NCBI GenBank assembly: GCA_951812925.1
Contig: OX638370.1
Span: 93,200,897 to 93,264,896 of the forward strand
DNA length: 64,000 nt
Reading direction: 5' to 3'
DNA from: Calliopum simillimum
Taxonomy: Eukaryota; Arthropoda; Insecta; Diptera; Lauxaniidae
How positions within the stretch are numbered: position 1 is the first letter of the stretch; every line of letters starts with the position of its first letter. Positions 1-11,570 of this stretch are shown here, piece by piece. Position numbers and translations under genes: made by a program. Below the pieces are notes generated by a model that was not told the DNA's origin, made no database searches, and was given only the letters and a program-made list of their open reading frames with translations.

Positions 1-505
1 CCTGATAGGGCATTCTGCATCGATCGGAACAAATGGTAGTCTGATGGTGCAAGGTCTGGGCTATAAAGCGGGTGAGGCAAAATTTCCCATCCGTTGTTTT
101 CCGTTGTTTTCCAGGTAATTTTTGACTGGGGCAGCAATATGTGGCCGAGCGTTGTCATGATGAAAAATTATTGCTTCGTGTCTGGTCGCATTTTCCGGGC
201 GTTTTTCGATAATGGCACGCTTCAAACGTATTAGTTGTGTTCGATAGAGGTCACCTGTGAGCATTACAGAGCATTACCTTAGCACCATGGATATTTGCCT
301 TTGGCTGAGAAGGTCCTGGTTGTCCGGGCTTCATATATGAATGTTTGCGTTTCGCGTTTTCGTAATGGATCCATTTTTCATCCCCAGTTACGATCCGATG
401 CAAAAATGACTTTTGGTAGCAGTTTTCTTTGCAGAAAAATGACCCAACAGAACCTCCCGCAAATGCTATCTTTTTCTCCAATTTTCGAAGTTATTCATCG
501 TGAAA
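1..505 (-). pseudogene. mariner (DD34D) transposase relic, cut by window edge
   Basis: Minus-strand reading shows mariner signatures in order: GDEKWIHYEN (first catalytic Asp, about 400), [20 protein letters not shown] (second Asp, about 150) and [12 protein letters not shown] (third Asp, about 10-45, in another frame). The element runs off the left end of the window. It is dead. The segment between VMLC and the TGDLYRTQLIR block is deleted near 250, and a perfect 10-bp tandem duplication (91-100 and 101-110) shifts the frame just before the third Asp. Family assignment rests on motif recognition; the subfamily is not resolved. Confidence 0.85.
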
Positions 506-639
506 AATAATAATGATGCACACAAGATAAAATTGCTTTGTTGACTGATTTTGTCAGCTGTCAAATGTACCTTCAAAATGACATATATATAAAGTTCGAG
601 CTTTCACTATATTTGTTAGTACGGACATCCACCGTCAAA

Positions 640-1265
640 TTCCGGTTTTTAAGTTGTACACCCAATATGATTTTCCTTGATCAATTCTCTTTGAGGTGAG
701 TCTGTAGCAATGACACTCCTTCTTCGTTTTCTTCCCTGTGTTGTAGACTTCCGTGGTTTATCTTTCGGGAATCATCGTAAGTCTTCTGGTGATCTTCCTG
801 GCAGAAGCCCACACATTCTGTAAATCAACGGAAGAGCATCAAGGTCGATATGAGGAGATGTCTCAGACAGAATTGAGTCGTTATTTTAAGCGGTAGTGTT
901 CTGAAGAGTAATTCCATTTTCTATGATCGAGATTTCTTCATAATCTGTACCAAGGACCTCCTCTGTGTCCATGTTTCTTTTGGTAAATTGACTTCCAAGA
1001 AAGTCTGATGCTAAGAATGTATGCGGATTGAAAGGAAAAAGTAATGTCTCCTGAAATCCAGATTTTATGTTCATCATGTGCAAAGCGCTCGGAAATTGTT
1101 AGTGGCTATTTCAGAGACCGGTTATAGCCGGCTTTGAATGTACCTTAGCAAGTTCTGTTTTATGGCTGCAACTTATGGGAAGAGTGTGGAGGCAAAGTTA
1201 AGAGTGTGATGCAATGTTCCATTGCCAAGCCCAAAGCCCCGATAGATAAGTGACTTTCGTGGTGC
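640..1265 (-). pseudogene. pogo/Tigger-like DDE_1 transposase C-terminal relic
   Basis: Read on the minus strand across several frames, this stretch gives the hallmark order of the DDE_1 (pogo/Tigger/jerky-like) transposase C-terminal half. First comes NHESHLS-like text (about 1245), then LLTLPPHSSHKLQP (about 1180), GTFKAGYN, an IKSGFQETLLFPFNPHTF block (about 1030-1075) and finally a basic PRKSTTQGRKRRRS tail (about 720-760). Stops and frameshifts interrupt it. The N-terminal DNA-binding half is not recognisable here. It may be an old domesticated-type or transposon copy; with several frame breaks it cannot be functional. Confidence 0.75.
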
Positions 1266-2402
1266 TCCAAAATCAATTACTTGGAAAAATTTAAATTAAA
1301 AAGTGGTTCATGTATCCCCACAAGCTATCAGCAAATTGGAAATAATTTTAAGGTGACATGAGATATTTCAATGTTGCAGAATCATTTGTGAAAATACAGA
1401 ATTTGCATGTACTTACGATAGCAAGAAATTGTATCGAGTTCAGTGCCACAAATGGAACACAAGAACTTTTTTCGGAATAACTTTATGCCACGGTTGAAGC
1501 ACTTTCGGGCGGGTAAAGACTGTTTATTGATATACGTGACAACAAACGTTTGATGCAACCACAAATGCGTATGAGTTTAGGTTACCGACAGAGCTAACAA
1601 CATACATGATAATCGCGCGAAAAGTACCAGACAGTAAACAGATACCCCTAGTTGCTCATGTATCCCCATGAGCCACCTATCCCCATTCTGCCCTATGCAC
1701 TTTTTTGTTCTACCACGCCTCTTTTTGTGCTTTAAAAACGGAAAGGCAATGCAAACAAAAGATACTCTATGAAAAAATTGAGTCGTTTACTTTTTCTCAT
1801 TAAAATCAAAGTATTTGCTTATTTTGCAATTGCTGCAAGTTTTGTTTTTTTTTGCAATAAAATATCTTCAAAATAGCACGACAACTGACGACGCCTGGCA
1901 AACAGACTGCGCTTGAGACACAGCAATAATATCGAGTTCAAGGTGACGTGAAAAAACAAATTTATTAGCGCCAAAACAGCAGCAACAGAGCAAGTTGAGC
2001 CAAACCAACGCAAAAACTTGTCGTTGGTAGTATCGTACATAAAGTGAACATGCTGACGACGTTAGTGTAACGATGCATTAAACAGATGACACCATTGTTA
2101 AAATAATTAAAAAATAAACTAAAAGGAAAAATATGCAAACATTTTTGCTGAAAAACATTGCAAAAAAATTGCATAGCTGCGAGTTATTTGGCGCGCATGC
2201 GAAAATTTTATTGAAAGGGACCAAAAAAAAACCTTAATAAATTGCAAACTGCTGCAATAAAAAGCGATAGAAATATCATAACTTTCCAAGAATTTTAGTT
2301 GAACTGAAATTGCCAAATAAATTTACTTTAGTAGGACAGAAATGGACTGATGATGTCTTTATACATTCACAGAACTATTTTTGTTGAAAAACACATACTT
2401 TT
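1266..2402. other. no gene seen; AT-rich
   Basis: No coding similarity that I recognise. A short phrase (TCATGTATCCCCA) occurs twice, near 1309 and 1656. The rest is AT-rich, with only short stop-bounded frames. Confidence 0.5.
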
Positions 2403-3193
2403 TATACTGGGTGTAGGGTATATTCACATTGTCCTTTCGTTTGTAACGCACAGGAGGAGGCGTGGCAGATATAGAAAAATATATATATTCTTGATCAGCT
2501 TTACCTCCTGAGTCGATACAGTCATGTCCGTTTGTCTGGCTGGCTGTGTGGCTGGCTGTGTGTGGAAATACATTTTATGGGAAAACTGAGCAAGATAATT
2601 CAATGAAATTTGATACACTGCCTTTGTCGGCAAAGTTAGCTCGTGGGATTGAAAATGAGCGAAATCGGTCAATGGACACGCCTACCGCCCATACAAAAAA
2701 TATATTCAAAATGCAACTTTAGGAGTATTTTTCACGACAATGCAACCAAAATACACATAAATACTACGAATTTTAAGTGCAAGTTCTGAGAAAAAACTGG
2801 GCAAATTCGAACAAGAGGGCGTTGCACCTCCCATATAAGCAAAAGCTTCAAAACGCTATACTGAAAGCGTTTCTCGAGGTAATCGAACCAAATTTTACTC
2901 AGACGCTAAGAATTATAAATGCAAGCTCTCAACAAAAACTATGTGAAATCGAGCAAGGAGGCGTGGCACCTCCCACATAATCAAAAGCTTCAAAACGCTA
3001 TACTGAAAGCGTTTTTCGAGGTAATCGAACCAAATTTTACTCAGACACTAAGAACTATAAATGCAAGCTCTGAGCAAGAACTGGATGAACTCGGACAAGA
3101 AGGCGTGGCACCTCCCATATAAGCAAAATTTTCAAAATACTGCAATCTAGGTTATTTATTTTTTGGCCTGGCCAAAGGTTATACCCTTTCTAG
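2403..3193 (+). mobile_element. Helitron/DINE-1-like repeat, copy A
   Basis: First of four related copies (also 7943, 27425 and 47646). The order is a subterminal GGGTGTAGGGTATA block, a conserved block with GGCGTGGCAGATATAG, TTCTTGATCAGC and GTCGATA, a CATGTCCGT/CTGGCTGGCTG stretch, and a CGGTCAATGGACACGCC block. A tandem array of about 142-bp units follows. The 3' end has a small palindrome (GGCCTGGCC) about 15 bp before a terminal CTAG. A hairpin close to CTRR is typical of Helitron 3' ends, and internal tandem arrays are typical of DINE-1/Helentron-associated elements. There is no coding capacity. Superfamily assignment is inference. Confidence 0.55.
2760..3125 (+). repeat. tandem array, unit about 142 bp, inside copy A
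   Basis: Two and a half near-identical units, each reading from ATGCAAGCTCTGAG through GGCGTGGCACCTCCCATA to AAAAGCTTCAAAACGCTATA and a CAGACACTAAGAA block. Starts at 2777 and 2919 give the 142-bp period. The short in-frame ORFs here are by-products of the repeat. Confidence 0.9.
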
Positions 3194-3462
3194 TTTACGT
3201 TTTGCTTCCAAGAAAATTTTCTGTTTAATACTTACACTATCATTCAGTATTGGAAGCCGAAAATTCAGTATTTTTGGATTTTTTGTGAAGACCATAAAAA
3301 TAGTTTTTTGAAAGTAAACCCTCTGTCAGAAATGTGGAAATATTTTGTATTTTGATTCAGTCCCTGTTTCTATACCTAAATCTGTACCGATTTAATTGAT
3401 TTTTTTTTTTTGAAAAGGTTGTAAGAAGGAGCAGTGCATAGGACTATATCTTTTTTAAAAGT

Positions 3463-3890
3463 AGGCGGTGCCACGCCACTAAATGGCAAAAACGCTCTCA
3501 CGGATAAGCCACTGCAGCGATTTTCACGAAATTTAGTTTGGAGATATGGTAAGCTCTAAGGAACGATAACATAAGCACTATGTTTTTCAGTGGGCGGTGC
3601 CACGCCCCTAAATGGAAAAAACGCTCTCACGGATAAGCCACTACATTGACTGTTCTAAAATTGGGTATACCAAGGAATGAGAATATGACCTTTATGTTTT
3701 TAAGTGGTTGGTGCCACACGCTCACGGCATTGATTTTGGTGAATTTTGGTATGGGGACAGAATGAGAAGGACGGAAAGATATCAAAAACTTTTTGCTCTT
3801 TAGTAGGAATAACACGGCTCTAAATGACAAGCACGCTATTGCAACTAAGCTGCTGCACCGATTTTTATGAATGCAGATAACCAGAACCCT
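3463..3890. repeat. degenerate tandem array, unit about 128 bp
   Basis: Units start with GGCGGTGCCACGCC at 3464 and 3592 and share AACGCTCTCACGGATAAGCC. Two further decayed units can be seen near 3704 and 3805 (the GCTGCACCGATTTTTA segment). The unit is unrelated to the 142-bp repeat just upstream except for the shared GCCACGCC core. Confidence 0.8.
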
Positions 3891-5819
3891 AAGGAAGAAT
3901 ATTAAAAGCTTTTTGTGTTTTATCGACTAAGGCTTTATAGTCAGATCGAAATGGTCGAATTTCGGCCACAAGGCGAACTCTAGTAACAAATATTAGGTCA
4001 AGTATTTGTAACCTAACATCCAAAATAATCCAAGAACCGAGAAAGTCGTGAAGTGAAATTCATGGATGTTGTTAGATGGAGCTGCTCCGCCCAAAAATTA
4101 CAGAAAATAATATAAGTATCTTGATTTGAGGAACTTGAAAGTTTGATAAATGGTTATATATGAAAATTACTGGCATATATGGTTTCCTCTCATTTACATC
4201 ATACAACGTAACGTTCGCCTTGAAAAAAATGTTCCCATAAAAGTCGAAAGTCTTTGCAATGCCATAACTACTCATATAGAATCTACGTCCAAAGGGCATA
4301 ATTTCCATTTCCCAGAAATGCAAATGAAATGACAAAGAGCCGAAGCAAAAATCAAAAAGTGTACAAGTATTTTCAATTATTGATAAATAATTGAATTTGC
4401 ATTTTTTGCATTCTACTCCTTAAGAACCAACTAAAGCAACCAAGAAATCTATTCAGCCATATCGATAACAACAATAAAAACGACATCAAGTGCTTGGACA
4501 GCAGTGTGAACAAAAGCAGCAACACCAAAAGTCAGCTCGGTTTCATATGAGTCAAGGTCATTGTCATTGGTATTGCGTATTGGACGAACGTATTGGACTG
4601 AACTGAGCTATCAGGCTTGAAGCATATTGCACGACGAAAAAGCAAAATATCAATTACAATAACAACAACAACAATACAACTACAACTTGTTGTCTTTTGT
4701 TGATGTGCTGTTGCTGCTGTCGGTGATGATGTATTGCTGCCATCAAGTGTGGCGACTTGAAGTAATAAAAATGTACCACAAAATGAAGAAAAAGAGAAAA
4801 AGAAATCATGCGTTGTTGCTGTTTCCGCTGTATATTAAAGCAGTAAAATTTCCAAAAGCCACGTACACACATCAAACAATCCCTGTAGGAACAAGACAAG
4901 TTTGCGATCTGCTTAATTTAAACTTTTTTTATAAATACTTGCCAATTGTGGCTTATGAGTCAAATTTTGTGAGATAAGTATTACTGATTGACAACCATTA
5001 GCGCCATCTAGTATGAAGTGAACTAAGTAACAATAATTGCACAATCTAGCACAGCAGAAATTTATGTGGTGTAAAGCAATAATGAGAATACCTGAGAATC
5101 TTATGCCAATCAAACAATTACAAAACGTTGGGAGATGTTTGTGCAGTGTAAAGCGAGTAATATTTGTACAACAAAGAAACTCGCAGTTACGATTAGACGA
5201 CTTTTACATAATTGATAAAAATCGTAAAAGAGTAGTGCGCCGCCATCTCACTGTGGATGAAGGTACTAGAATCACTGAGAAATCTCTACGATATTACGAT
5301 GTGTTTTGCTTAAGTGCACCGTATTGATGTTACATCGTTCATGAAGCTGTTGTGAGAACTTTCGAGAAAGTATAAATTACCACCTGCAGACAGCTTCATG
5401 CTATGAAGATTTGCTCACGTTTGCGCCATCTACCAGAGGCTGAAAAAAATAAAGTTGCATCGAATTGCGTTCCCACAGTACCAAAAGTTTCTCCTCGACG
5501 CAGATTTTGTCCACTTCAGCGAACATTTGATACATAAGTACAAGAACCGAAATGTGGTACTAAATATGGATAAGTTTTTGGTATAAAAATTAAAACGGTT
5601 CAACATTTTATAAGATTTTTAGCCGTTAAATCCGAATCTGCGAATTATTTCTTCATAAGTTTTATAATTTTTGGAGATATTGACAATTTCATTTCGTATC
5701 TTTATTCTCCACCTTCAATGGACCATATCTGCAAAACTAAAGAACTCACGGAGAAATAACTTTCAGATTCGAGTTTAGCAGCTCGAAATCCATATAAAGA
5801 CTTGAACAGTTTAAATTTT
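3891..5819. other. no recognised gene; CAA/GTT simple repeats
   Basis: Mostly AT-rich unique sequence. It includes a CAA-type microsatellite near 4660-4690 and a 96-codon open frame at 5037-5327 (+) that I do not recognise. That frame has no visible domain, splice context or promoter and may be chance. Confidence 0.45.
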
Positions 5820-6265
5820 AAAAGGAAATTTTGTTTGTTATGCATCAAATGTTCTCTGAAATAGACCAAATTTTACAAAATATTTATTTAAATCAAAGAG
5901 AAACTTTATATGCCATGGCAGCGCATTTCCAAGAAACTAATCTACTAGCATTTTTTAGAATTTTCCCGATGATACTGGTGACTTCATCTACACTGAAATG
6001 GCAGAGTCTTCAAATCAAATACTTGTCAATTACGTCGAATCCGCTTTGGCGCTTTTGTATTATGTTATAATACGATAAAAATACACACTAAAAAATGAGA
6101 GTTTACTTTTCTTACTTTTGATTCCCTTTAGTATTGACTTTAAACTTTAAAAGTTTGAAAATTATTCCAAAATAGTATAAAATGAATAGTTTTTTTATGA
6201 TTGTTCTATATACTTAAATACTTTTTGGTCTTAAAATTAAACAAAAATTTTTACTCTGCATAAAT
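5820..6265 (+). repeat. dispersed repeat with partners at 47225 and 52361
   Basis: A block from about 5838 contains TCAAATGTTCTCTGAAATAG, and the same text plus CCAAATTTTACA recurs near 52367. A second block, 6095-6265 (TACTTTTCTTA, GATTCCCTTTAGTATTG, CAAAAATTTTTACTCTG), recurs in direct orientation at 47225-47435. This suggests one noncoding transposon family with partial copies. Confidence 0.7.
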
Positions 6266-7392
6266 AAAAAAAAAACCCCAACAAGTCATTTCAGTTTGAT
6301 CACCAAAAACTAATTTTCCTACTGAGCTGCTAGCAGCTGCATACAAAGTGATGCACTATTACACTCAAGCTATTGATCGGCACTCGCATTCTGAGGATAT
6401 GGCGTATAAACTCCAGCCTTACCCTGGGGCTGATCCTTTGCGCCCAAATATGTCGAGCGTGTAAATTCCAGCGAGAGTTCAAAAATCGAAACGTGCGAAA
6501 ATTCCACTCGTCGTATGTGCGTAGCTTCAAAGTTCTAATAAAAAATGAAAAAAAGTTCTTTGTGTTCCTTTTTTCTCTCACACTCGATATGGGTATATGT
6601 ATGTGTGTGTTTGCATATATACATATGTATGTATGCAATGCATGTAAGAAATATTCAGCAGCCACACCTTCAGCTTCTTTTGTTATTGAAATGGGGGGCT
6701 TTTTCTCTTATTTTCTTTGGGCAATTTCAGTTTCAACAACTATGTAAATCCTACAACAAAACACTTGCTAACAATAGTTATTGTTGTTGTTGTTGTCTTG
6801 TTTTTTGTTATTAAAATGCCAGATGACTTCGTCAACTAACTTGGCTTGGTAGCTGCCGCTGCTGCTGCTGGGCTGGGTTATGATAGGATGGAATGCTTTA
6901 AAAGGCAACGCGTCAATATCTCGAATACCTTGGGAGTCACTTTAGCTGCCGCCGCTATTGTTTATGCCGATGGTTGGTTGGTTTTGGTTCGGCCTGGTTG
7001 CTGCGGCTTCTGCTTCTTGTTGGTCATCATCAAGAGGGTAAGAAAAAAGCAAGAAAGAAAAAACTTTTATATGCAAATATCTGAGATATTCGCATTCACT
7101 GTTGTGCCTTCAAAGTTGTGGTTGCTAAACAAATTGTTTATTTTAAATAAACAATACAAATGTAAAATACAACAAATTGACAATTCACAAATTAAGGAGC
7201 CGCAAAGCATCATGGCTCATTACATAGTCACAAAAGAGGGAAACGCCTATTATGGTCTTATCTACGGTAGTACCTATGATTAAATTACAATTTTTATGGT
7301 CGCAAAAAAATGTGAGATTTTTACTTTATTGCAAAATATATGACGTGAATTAAAATGTGTTTTTTTTTTAAATCGTAGCAATAGCTCAGTTT
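6266..7392. other. no gene seen; microsatellites
   Basis: Contains TATGTATG/TGTGTG runs (about 6595-6640), a GTT run near 6779 and a GCTGCTGCT run near 6855. Open frames of 111-145 codons overlap on both strands and coincide with these low-complexity stretches, so they are not called as genes. Confidence 0.5.
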
Positions 7393-7653
7393 ATGAGTGG
7401 ATTTTTTTGAAAGTGAAATAAGTCCATAAAGATGGCAAAAGTAATGTCATACACATTTCAAGCCATAATAATCGGGTATTTGTTCGATTTAATTTTTTCA
7501 ACTTAATGCCATCAATTCTACATCATTTCGTAAATTTTCCATGAAAACAGAGTTGAATTTTATTCATCTCTACCAAAATGCCAGCAAATTCATATTATGG
7601 CATTACCCTTGCTCATTCAATGGACTTATTCCATTTTCAAAAAAACCCATTCA
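7393..7653. mobile_element. MITE, diverged copy (partner of 38383-38647)
   Basis: Imperfect terminal inverted repeats of about 60 bp start at ATGAGTGG on the left and close at CATTCAT on the right. Internal text such as GCAAAAGTAATGTCATAC, CAACTTAATGCCATCAATT and CAAAATGCCAGC matches the 38383 element along its length. No ORF. Confidence 0.75.
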
Positions 7654-7942
7654 TATCATAAAAAAACATATTTTAGTCAGAGCTGGTATAAAGTAAAATA
7701 TTTTCATTTCTCAAAAAAAAAAAAATTCTGAAAAAAACTCCAACAGAAGCAAAATTTTTTGCAGATTACTTCCAAAAAAAACTGTTTTCTTTTTAATATT
7801 TGTTTTGACATATTTATTATATTTTTTAATACCCTCTCTCGAGACCCTTTTTAGTCATGTTGACTAGTTGTCTATAAATTACCTTAGACTTATATTGTCG
7901 TATGCCTTGTTTCTACCACCTTACTTAACCAAATCCAAATAA

Positions 7943-9202
7943 CTTGTAAGGGTGTAGCCTTTTTCCTGGCCAAACATTAAATACTCTACACTGCAGAATT
8001 TTGAAAATTTGGCGTATATGGGTGGTGCCACGCCTTCTTGTCCGAATTCACCCAGTTTTTACTCAGAGCCTGCATTATATAGTCCTTAGTGTCTGAGTAA
8101 AATTTGATTCGATTAACTCAAAAAACGTCGTCAATATAGCGTTTTGAAGCTTTTGCTTATATGGGAGGTGCCACACCCTGCTGTGCGAGCTCGTCTAATT
8201 TTAGCTCAAAGCGTGCATTTATAGTCCATATTTCTTGAGTAAAATTTATTGTGACTATCTCAAAAAACTCTGTCAGTATATCGTTTTGAAACTTTTGTTT
8301 ATATGGGAGATGCCACGCCCTCTTGTTCAAATTCGCCCAGTTTTTGCTCAGAGGTTGCGCCTACAACTCGTAGTATTTATGTGTATTTTGGTTGCATTGT
8401 CGTGAAAAATACTCCAAAAGTTGCATTTTGAATATATTTTTTGTATGGGCGGTAGGCGTGTCCGTTGACCGATTTCGCTTATTTTCAATCCCACGAGCTA
8501 ACTTTGAAAGCGCAGGTAGTCTGTCAAATATCATTAAACTATCTTGCTCAGTTATCCCAAAAAATGTATTTCCACACACAGCCAGCCATCCAGCCAGACA
8601 GACGGACATGGCTATATCGACTCAAGAGGTGACGCTGATCAAGAATATATCGCCGGTGCTTACGAAGAAAATCTTCCAACCGAAAGTTGCGGCGAAGAAA
8701 ATCTTTTTTTTAAAATTGCGGCGAAAAAAATCTTTTTTGTAATATGCGGACAAGAAAATCACTTTTTATAAAATACGGCGAAGAAAATCACTTTTTACAA
8801 AATGCGGCGAAGAAAATCACTTTTTACAAAATGAGGCGAAGAAAATCACTTTTTACAAAAATAATTTTTTCAGAGAAATTTTTCCTATTCCTTTTTTCTA
8901 AAAAATTTGCGTTAAAGAGTGATTTTTTACGCTGCATTTTTAAAAAAGATATTTTTTTTTGCCGCATTTTGTAAAAGTGATTTTCTTCGCCGCATTTTGT
9001 AAAAAGTGATTTTCTTGTCCGCATTCGCACAAAAAAAGATATTTTTCGCCTCAGTTTGAAAAAAAAGGATTTTCTTGTCCGCATTTAAAGAAGAGATAGT
9101 CTTCGTAAGCAACGGCGATATATACTTTTCTATATCTGCCACGCCTCCTTCTTTGCGTTAAAAACGAAAAGACAAAGTGTATACCCTGGGTGGGTGTAGG
9201 GT
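7943..9202 (-). mobile_element. Helitron/DINE-1-like repeat, copy B, interrupted
   Basis: Same architecture as copy A in reverse: a decayed 3' end near 7943 (CTTGTAAG with a CCTGGCCAAA half-hairpin), then three 142-bp-type units (8020-8350), the CGGTAGGCGTGTCC block and the CCATCCAGCCAGACAGACGG stretch. The conserved TTGATCAGC/TCTATATCTGCCACGCC block follows and the element ends near GGGTGTAGGGTA. A separate palindromic element (8650-9118) is inserted in its 5' block. Confidence 0.6.
8650..9118. mobile_element. foldback/MITE built of 30-bp inverted arrays, inserted at TA
   Basis: Terminal inverted repeats read TCGCCGKTGCTTACGAAGA at both ends. The left arm carries about five tandem copies of a roughly 30-bp unit (GCGGCGAAGAAAATCAC plus TTTTTACAAAAT). 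The right arm carries the same array in reverse complement, so most of the 469 bp can fold on itself. Comparing copies B and D shows it interrupts the AATATATATAC tract of the host repeat, with a TA on each side consistent with a TA target duplication. No coding potential. Confidence 0.75.
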
Positions 9203-9254
9203 AAAAAAGCCAAAGCTCAAAGTTCAGAGTCCAAACTTGCTTGCTTGGTTTATT

Positions 9255-9512
9255 TTCTTACGCCCAAAATTTGGGCTTTATTTAATTTTTTTCAACGATA
9301 TAACACCCAAACAAATATGAAATAAAGCCAAAAAACGAAATAAAGCCCAAGTTATTTTCATATAAATAAATTTGGAGCGTTATTTACAAAATGGTTATCG
9401 CCCAAATTTAGGTATGTGAAAATAGTTTGGGAGTTACTTCATAATTTTTGGGCGTTATTTCGTTTTTATTTGGGGCGTTATTACGTCATTTAATTTATTG
9501 GGCGCAGCATTT
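9255..9512. repeat. self-complementary repeat with GGCGTTATTTCG motifs
   Basis: The motif family GGGCTTTATT, AATAAAGCCC, GGGCGTTATTTCG and GGGGCGTTATT occurs repeatedly in both orientations, so the segment is largely self-complementary. Related elements are at 22951-23150 and 36011-36266. The ends are not sharply defined. Confidence 0.6.
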
Positions 9513-10957
9513 TTTGACCGGCATGTTTTAGAAAAGTACAAAAAAGATCAAAGCTTAGATTATTTGTCTGAACTCAGATACAAAGAAAAATGTTCTGCCG
9601 AAAGTAATGCATTTTCCGTCCTTCGTGAGTAGTACCATATACGTTAATTACACTGCGTTTTTTTAAATTTAGACAGAAAGAAGAGGCTGGTACAACATGT
9701 CGTATGAGTAATATTTCATATACCAAATATTTGGTTTTTTGAAAATACTGAAATAATTGCCTTTCCGGACAGTAAATTGTGGCGGAAATAATATCCAATA
9801 CAAGAAGTAATGACAAAATATTTCCTAAGGTTGCTAAAAAAATCCAAAAATAAACGTGCTAAATAAGGGTGAAGTCAATATACATCAAATAACATAAATA
9901 AATTCTATTCAACTTTCATAAAACTTCTGCCTCAAAACAACACGAAAAGAACACAAAAGTCATATAAACAATTTGCTATGACAAAAAAAAAAACCAACAG
10001 CCACCAAATCACCTGCTATAACATTCAAAATTCCCACAAAATAGCTGGTGGTGAACCTGCTGCTGCTGGTAATGCAACGGGAGAACATCAACTCTACAAG
10101 AAAAAAAAAAAAAAAAAACAACAAATTCATTATTAAAACACGAAAATTCCACAACATAATATGGAGTGAGAAATGAAAATGAAAATGCACTCCCAGATCC
10201 CAGACAGCATAATTTCACAACACAGCATTTAGTGTGTCAGAAAGTCAGCGACAAATAAATCAACAGCATAATACATTAGAAACAAGAACAACAACAGCAA
10301 CAACACAACAAATATGTAGCCAATATGTTGGCAATAATGTCAACAATAAAAGCAATAGCAACAAATCCAATCAATGCGCTCTATTGCTGCTGACTCAACC
10401 GTCAGCTAGGGGATCAACAATTTATGGCACAACACATAACAACGAAAAAAAAAAAATGCATTCAACAGATGGATGCGTTGCCAAAGCTAATGAGTTGCAG
10501 CATTCTTACGCGCGCATCAGCAACATCATTGGGAAAAATAAATAAATTAAATTGAAAGACATCTTAGTGAGCCACAAATAGTTTAAACATTTCACTTGAC
10601 ATAAAACGCACAAATATTTAGGCCATATATTGATGTAGGTGTTGTTGTTTTTGTTGTTGTTATCATTCTTGGCGCCAAAATCATTTGGCTCATGATGGAG
10701 GTTTCAAATATTAATTTGTTGAGCTATAAAATCAAAAGCTTCAATAAACAGAAATTATATGGAATTTGCTTGGGTAAACAAAATGCGAAGACTGAAAAGA
10801 TCGATTGTACCATACAACATTTGTAATGTTTCATAGATCAAAGTGTTTCAAAGTGACATAGTTGTTCTTGATAAGTCTTGATTTTGCGAATTTCTTGTTT
10901 CCATGACATAATCACTTGAGTACTTGCTTTGATCATTTATACGTAGGGTACTATTTA
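9513..10957. other. no gene seen; CAA-rich
   Basis: AT-rich with poly(A) and CAACAA stretches (about 10270-10380) and a GTT run near 10640. The 103-codon frame at 10234-10545 is low-complexity Q/N/T and not supported as a gene. Confidence 0.5.
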
Positions 10958-11570
10958 CATTTCGGAAACTGGCAACACTAATGTCAATAGCTAAAATCTG
11001 GCAATACCCTAATAAAGTTTGATATTATTTAACATAAACGTACTCACAACGTTTTGATGTACAACGAGAACAAATTTTTTTTACAACTAAGTGTTCATGT
11101 AAAATCGAGTGTAATGTAAAGAAACTAATGTGCAAGGATGCCTCTAACTCATAATATGTCATGTTATCAGTTCATGCACTGCATCGATGTTTTGTGGCAC
11201 AAAAACCGATTTTGGACGACCTTCACGGAATTTGTCGGCTACCGAACTACGACCACGATTGAATTCATTATACCAGCGATATACTGTGGTTTTTGATAGT
11301 GCTTTATCGCCGTACAAAGAACTGAGTTCATCGTCACATTCTTGTTGAGATAATCCACCTCGAAAGTTGTGAAAAATATTCCAAAGAAAACCTTCTCTTG
11401 AAATTTCCATTTTTTGGCCAAATTGATTTTCTTAACTCACTGTAAACAAAACAAATAGCACTTGTACATCAAAACGTAGTGATTACGTTTAAGCTAAAAA
11501 ATGCCAAACTTTATTTTGGTGTTGCCAGATTTTTTAGCTATTGACATTAGTGTTGGCAGTTCCCGATATA
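10958..11570. mobile_element. internally deleted mariner with long terminal inverted repeats
   Basis: Terminal inverted repeats of roughly 110 bp span 10958-11072 and 11463-11570. Both contain CCAACACTAATG- or GGCAACACTAATG-type text, then GTCAATAGCTAAAA, AATAAAGTTTG and a GTTTTGATGTACAA inner edge. TA flanks each end (10956-10957 and 11571-11572), the expected target duplication. Between the arms lies only the first quarter of a transposase, so this is a 613-bp deletion derivative that could move only in trans. Confidence 0.88.
11159..11411 (-). pseudogene. mariner transposase N-terminal fragment
   Basis: The 83-codon frame starts MEISREGF. It holds the paired helix-turn-helix DNA-binding region typical of mariner transposases: a first HTH around LSQQECDDELSSLYG and a second around LSKTTVYRWYNEF, then the RGRSSVADKFREGRPKS linker and a VPQNID segment. 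It stops where the catalytic domain would begin, and no catalytic Asp remains. A protein of this size could at most bind the TIRs; whether it is expressed is unknown. Confidence 0.85.

Noticed and set aside
6373..6747. 124-codon ORF on the + strand
   Set aside because: Overlaps an equally long frame on the minus strand and TATG microsatellite. No supporting motif.
6846..7283. 145-codon ORF on the + strand
   Set aside because: Begins in a GCTGCTGCT run, continues in A-rich DNA, and shows no recognisable family.
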